DNA of 7,983 nucleotides, from the NCBI GenBank assembly GCA_017626625.1, contig JAGAIK010000692.1, positions 1 through 7,983 of the forward strand. Direction: 5' to 3'. Made by a program: the position numbers and the translations under genes. Below the pieces are notes generated by a model that was given only the letters and a program-made list of their open reading frames with translations, was not told the origin of the DNA and ran no database searches. Each line of letters opens with the position of its first letter. Position 1 is the first letter of the stretch. Shown piece after piece: positions 4,660 to 7,983 of the stretch. Source of the stretch: Roseburia sp. (GTDB lineage Bacteria > Bacillota > Clostridia > Lachnospirales > Lachnospiraceae).

Positions 4660-7161
4660 TTATTCCGCATGTTCCATAGAATCTACAATACTGTAATTGC
4701 GAATGCCCCGCAGCGGAATGGCGGCAGACAGCAGGCAGGCGGCAACGGAGAGGAGGGAAGCCTCTAAGGCAGCCGCCAGTGGAAATGTGGTAAACTGCAA
4801 AAGGTCTGTTGCGGCTGCGTCGATAAAAATGGTACAAAGATATCCGCAGAAGCTTCCCGCCAGCGCTGCGGTTAAGCCGTAAATGGCGCTTTCCCACAAA
4901 AAAGTCCGGCAGAGACTTCCGGCGCTCATTCCGATGGCACGCTGAATGCCGATTTCCTGTAAACGGGTGTGGATATTAGTGGAAACGGTGTTGATGATGT
5001 TTAAAATGCCGATAAGCCCCACGAACAGGATAAGCCCCCAGGAGAGCAGTTTTATCTGGGCAAAGCTTTCCTCTAGCTGGCGGTCCGTTTCTTCATAAGA
5101 GAGAAACGTGGTTCCCGGATAATTGGCGCAGAGGTCATTGATTAGGGTATCAACCACATCACGGTCAGCGTCATTGGTCAGGGCAGGGAGAAACTCTACA
5201 TAGGCGCTGCTGCCTGTCAGACCGGGATAAAGACGGTCGCTTACGATTACCTGGACGCCGTTGATAAATCCGTTATTTCCCACACTGAGGTATCCGTCAT
5301 AATTATTTAAAGTAAAAAGAACAGGCAGTTTTTGCCCTGCCACGGTAATGTCGCTTCCGGCGGCAATGTTGGAACGGGGAATTTCCTGCCCCTCAATGTT
5401 GAGGGGAATGGGATTTCGGACAATACAGCCCTCTCCCTGCCGGAAAGCTTCTAATTCTTCCGGGGTCAGCATGGAACCGAAAAAGGCATCCAGATAACTG
5501 TCGTTTAAGCCGAGAATCTGAAACGTTTCACCGGGCTGAAGCGTGAAATCTAAGGAAATGCCCGTTACCTGTCCCGCATTGTCCTGCTCATAGAGGGAAA
5601 ACTGCATGGCGGCAACGGAAAGAATATTTCCGTCTGCCTCTAGCTTTTCCAGTTCCTCCGGTGAAAATCCCACCGTTTCATTGATGAGGGAATAATCCCC
5701 TAAGTGCTCCGTTTCCTTTGAGCCGGCAGCATTCAGCATACCGACAGAGCTTTGCAGGGCAATAAACACTGCAATGCTCATCGTCAGGGAAAGAACGGTG
5801 ACGGCGGTTCTCGCCGGATTTCTCTTTAAATTCAACGCCGCATAGTACCGCTCGAAATTCCGGATTTTTCCCGCCCGGCGGCGTCTGCGTTTCATCCTTA
5901 AGGGAACGCCGGACATAGCAGTAACAGGAGACGCTTTAGCCGCAAAGGAAGCAGCGGGAAAGGCTGCAAGAAAAGCAAACAGCAGAGTAATCAGGGCGCT
6001 TGCCGCCAAATAAAAGGGTTTTGCGCCGCTGTTTTCGGCAATCAGGCGTGCAAGCTCACTGCTGTCGGATGCCAGAAATAAATCGGGGGACAGCAGGCTT
6101 GTGGCAGCGGTTAAAATCCCTTTGGCGGAGAGGACACCAAAGAAAAGCCCCACGGGGATTCCTGCGCCGCATAACAGCAGAACCTCCAGGGTAACGATGA
6201 CATAAAGCTGGTGTTTTCGTGCACCGATTGCCCGCAGCGTGCCGTACTGCTCCAGACGTTTGGTAACGGCAATCTTCAAAATATTATAAATCACAAGCCC
6301 GGCGGCAATCAGAAAGAGAGCACCGATTAGAACTCCGGCAAACAAAGTGAAGGAAAAGCCCTCGTCAGAAAAAACCGTGTCGGCAGCCTCCCTGTCGTAG
6401 GGAATATGCAGTGCATCGAGATAGACCGTATTGTACATAGTATCCAATTCGTGGAGCTTTAATGCCGCAGCAATATCATGGACAGTTTCCTGAAAAGAAT
6501 TTTTATCCGCTGTGCGGATATCCGCAATGAAATAGAGGTATTCTTTGGGAAGAACTTTTTCCGCTGTGCCGCAGCCCACAATGCCCTGCAGGATGCCGGA
6601 GGTGTAGCTGATATAATTGCTCTCCGTAATGCCCGTAAGGATAAAACCCTGCCGATAGGAAAAGCTCTCTGTCATAACGCCGTGGCGCAGCGCCTTTTCC
6701 AGGGTCAGAGTAACGGTATCTCCAATCTTCCCGGTAAAGCCGAGAAGCTGCAGAGCGTCCTTTGGCAAAGCAATTTCCATCGGCTGTTGTGGCAGACGCC
6801 CCTCCTTTATTGTGGTGATGGAGGGATAGGCATCCCCGGAACCCTCCTGATATTCCACCAGGGAAAGGGTGAGGGAGCTGTTTAGTTTTACGGTTCCGAG
6901 GTCAATGGACAACCCCACATAGGACAGCTTGGACTCGTTTTGCAGGAAAGCAGTCTGTTCCTCCGTCAACTGCACAAAGGTGGCGTAGCGGTCACCGCCG
7001 ATGGCGATTGCCTGCTGCTGGCGCATGGCGGAGAGAACCCCTGCGGACTGTCCGATGGCGGCAGTCATCATGGTGGAAAGAATCAACGCAATGAAAATCA
7101 GAAGAGAGGTCATTTTCTGCGCCAAAAGTTCTTTATATGCCAATCTGCGATAAGATTTCAT
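4660..7161 (-). CDS. ABC transporter permease with two FtsX/MacB-type domains
   Basis: This 833-residue membrane protein is a duplicated MacB/LolC/E-type (type VII) permease. Transmembrane segments are visible near residues 18-37, 271-294, 318-342, 384-405, 451-472, 703-727, 755-778 and 797-815. Two large extracytoplasmic domains lie between the first and second (about 38-270) and between the fifth and sixth (about 473-702). Each FtsX half carries the cytoplasmic coupling motif: EQYGTLRAIGARKHQL (304-319) and QEIGIQRAIGMSAGSL (735-750). A basic linker RMKRRRRRAGKIR (422-434) joins the halves. Such permeases usually move lipids, peptides or antibiotics out of the membrane, or transmit force across it, rather than import solutes. 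The 8-segment layout differs from the 10-segment BceB antibiotic sensors. Its ATG overlaps the ATPase stop by 4 bases (ATGA), and GGAGGTGA lies just upstream, so the two are translationally coupled. The substrate is unknown. Confidence 0.93.
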   Translation of the reverse strand: MKSYRRLAYKELLAQKMTSLLIFIALILSTMMTAAIGQSAGVLSAMRQQQAIAIGGDRYATFVQLTEEQTAFLQNESKLSYVGLSIDLGTVKLNSSLTLSLVEYQEGSGDAYPSITTIKEGRLPQQPMEIALPKDALQLLGFTGKIGDTVTLTLEKALRHGVMTESFSYRQGFILTGITESNYISYTSGILQGIVGCGTAEKVLPKEYLYFIADIRTADKNSFQETVHDIAAALKLHELDTMYNTVYLDALHIPYDREAADTVFSDEGFSFTLFAGVLIGALFLIAAGLVIYNILKIAVTKRLEQYGTLRAIGARKHQLYVIVTLEVLLLCGAGIPVGLFFGVLSAKGILTAATSLLSPDLFLASDSSELARLIAENSGAKPFYLAASALITLLFAFLAAFPAASFAAKASPVTAMSGVPLRMKRRRRRAGKIRNFERYYAALNLKRNPARTAVTVLSLTMSIAVFIALQSSVGMLNAAGSKETEHLGDYSLINETVGFSPEELEKLEADGNILSVAAMQFSLYEQDNAGQVTGISLDFTLQPGETFQILGLNDSYLDAFFGSMLTPEELEAFRQGEGCIVRNPIPLNIEGQEIPRSNIAAGSDITVAGQKLPVLFTLNNYDGYLSVGNNGFINGVQVIVSDRLYPGLTGSSAYVEFLPALTNDADRDVVDTLINDLCANYPGTTFLSYEETDRQLEESFAQIKLLSWGLILFVGLIGILNIINTVSTNIHTRLQEIGIQRAIGMSAGSLCRTFLWESAIYGLTAALAGSFCGYLCTIFIDAAATDLLQFTTFPLAAALEASLLSVAACLLSAAIPLRGIRNYSIVDSMEHAE

Positions 7162-7832
7162 TCTGCCGTCACCTCCGAAAGTACACCGTCCGTCATGACA
7201 ACATGGCGTTCCGCCATCCGGGCAATCCGCTGGTCATGGGTGATAATCACCAGAGCTTTGCCAAACTCCCTGTGAACACTTTTCAGCAGATCCATAACTT
7301 CGCCGCCGCTCTTCGTATCCAAATTTCCAGTAGGTTCATCCGCAAAAATCACATCCGGCCGGGCAATCAGGGCACGGGCAATGGCAACCCGCTGCTGCTG
7401 CCCGCCGGACAGCTCGCAGGGCAGATGCTCCAAACGGTCAGAAATCCCCAAAAGCATTGTAATCCGCTCAAAATAGGCTTCATCAGGCTGCTTTTTGTCC
7501 AACAGCAGCGGCATAAGAATATTTTCCCGGGCAGTCAGCACCGGAAGCAGATGAAACTTCTGGAAAATAAATCCAATACGCCGCCTGCGGAAGTCAGAAA
7601 GCTCCCTGTCCGTAAGCCGGTAAATATCCCTCCCGTCATAGCTAAGACTGCCGGAAGTGGGAGCATCCAAGCCCGACAACAGGTGCAATAATGTGCTTTT
7701 ACCACTGCCGGAAGGTCCCATAATAGAAAGAAAATCCCCGTCAGAAAGACAGAGGCTGGCATGGCTTAAAGCCGTTACCCGGTTTTCACCACTGCCGTAA
7801 ATCTTGCATAAATCGTTCGCTTCAATTTTCAT
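7158..7832 (-). CDS. ABC transporter ATP-binding protein (MacB/LolD/FtsE-type)
   Basis: The 224-residue cytoplasmic ATPase powers the duplicated FtsX-type permease encoded directly downstream. All catalytic elements are intact: Walker [10 protein letters not shown] (39-47), Q-loop Q91, signature LSGGQQQR (141-148), Walker B VIFADEP with E166, D-loop LD (171-172) and switch H199. The loop [18 protein letters not shown] (88-105) is typical of the LolD/MacB/BceA branch. The minus-strand ribosome site GGGAGTG (7847-7841) lies 8 bases before the ATG. The next gene overlaps by 4 bases. No regulator, two-component system or accessory protein is visible in the 150 bases upstream, so the control and substrate of the exporter cannot be read here. 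Confidence 0.95.
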   Translation of the reverse strand: MKIEANDLCKIYGSGENRVTALSHASLCLSDGDFLSIMGPSGSGKSTLLHLLSGLDAPTSGSLSYDGRDIYRLTDRELSDFRRRRIGFIFQKFHLLPVLTARENILMPLLLDKKQPDEAYFERITMLLGISDRLEHLPCELSGGQQQRVAIARALIARPDVIFADEPTGNLDTKSGGEVMDLLKSVHREFGKALVIITHDQRIARMAERHVVMTDGVLSEVTAE

Positions 7833-7983
7833 AGAAATTACACTCCCTATTTAGTCAAGTGTTTTTTCCTTATTTTTCAAGGAATTTTTAGTTACATATC
7901 TCAGATGAATGAGCCAAAGGAATGGACATTTCTCTGTATCTGGTACGAAAATAGCTGGTTTGGGGTATACGAAGTAAAACGTC
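7833..7983. other. AT-rich upstream region with no supported gene
   Basis: These 151 bases are clearly AT-richer than the genes to the left. They contain the ATPase ribosome site, a 6-bp hairpin and otherwise nothing certain. On the plus strand a frame from ATG 7905 stays open to the window edge. On the minus strand two frames are open from the edge to stops at 7888-7890 and 7851-7853. These overlap each other, and none has a convincing ribosome site or family resemblance. A -35-like TTGAAA is present on the minus strand near 7874-7879 but has no good -10 partner at 17 bases, so I do not call a promoter. Confidence 0.5.
7866..7889 (+). terminator. Weak hairpin with T-run upstream of the ABC operon
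   Basis: TTCCTT (7866-7871) and AAGGAA (7879-7884) form a 6-bp stem with a 7-base loop, followed on the plus strand by five T residues. The stem has only two G-C pairs. No plus-strand gene ends here. On the minus strand it would lie in the leader of the ATPase gene and be followed by A residues, so it could be a leader structure instead. Its role is uncertain. Confidence 0.3.

Noticed and set aside
6478..6885. Plus-strand 135-codon frame opposite the permease
   Set aside because: It lies wholly antisense to a well-supported FtsX-type permease, has no family signal and shows shadow composition.
7137..7691. Plus-strand 184-codon frame opposite the ABC ATPase
   Set aside because: It is the antisense shadow of an ATPase with every catalytic motif intact.
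7905..7983. Plus-strand frame from ATG 7905 open to the window edge
   Set aside because: Only 26 codons are visible, with no ribosome site at proper spacing; equally open frames exist on the other strand.

Overview
The window looks like chromosomal DNA from a Gram-positive, low-to-medium GC Firmicute, most likely a gut Clostridia of the Lachnospiraceae type. This is inferred from strong purine-rich AGGAGG-like ribosome sites, sigma-A-type promoters, U-tract terminators, the style of the encoded proteins and roughly balanced GC in coding DNA. No rRNA, tRNA, CRISPR array, insertion sequence or phage gene was seen.

The left half (1-4164) is entirely plus strand. It holds the last codons of an unidentified gene; a cytoplasmic serine hydrolase of the class C beta-lactamase/esterase fold; a small von Willebrand A (VWA)-like protein with a metal-site motif; a well-formed promoter; then a tight cluster of a YdiB-like shikimate/quinate dehydrogenase (aroE-type), shikimate kinase (aroK), a 57-residue DUF3006-like protein and a 199-residue protein with a DUF4145-like helical core. 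The two aro enzymes catalyse consecutive steps of the shikimate pathway (3-dehydroshikimate to shikimate to shikimate 3-phosphate). A long hairpin with a U-tract ends this block.

The right half (4230-7832) is entirely minus strand and converges on the same terminator. Read in its own direction, it begins with an ABC ATPase, overlapped by 4 bases by an 833-residue duplicated FtsX/MacB-type permease; together they form an exporter or extracytoplasmic-extraction ABC system. Next comes a separate gene for a protein of the MIF/tautomerase superfamily, with its own near-consensus promoter and ribosome site. The last ~150 bases (7833-7983) are AT-rich, with a small hairpin and no gene I can support.

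Most of the window is ordinary core and transport biology. The points most worth a second look are: the MIF-like protein with its catalytic proline and its own promoter; the YdiB-like rather than classical AroE sequence paired with aroK, with an altered cofactor loop; a probable dinucleotide-slippage frameshift that removes the C-terminal helix of the VWA protein; and the small DUF3006 gene inside the aro cluster. I see no clear evidence of a wholly new multi-gene system.
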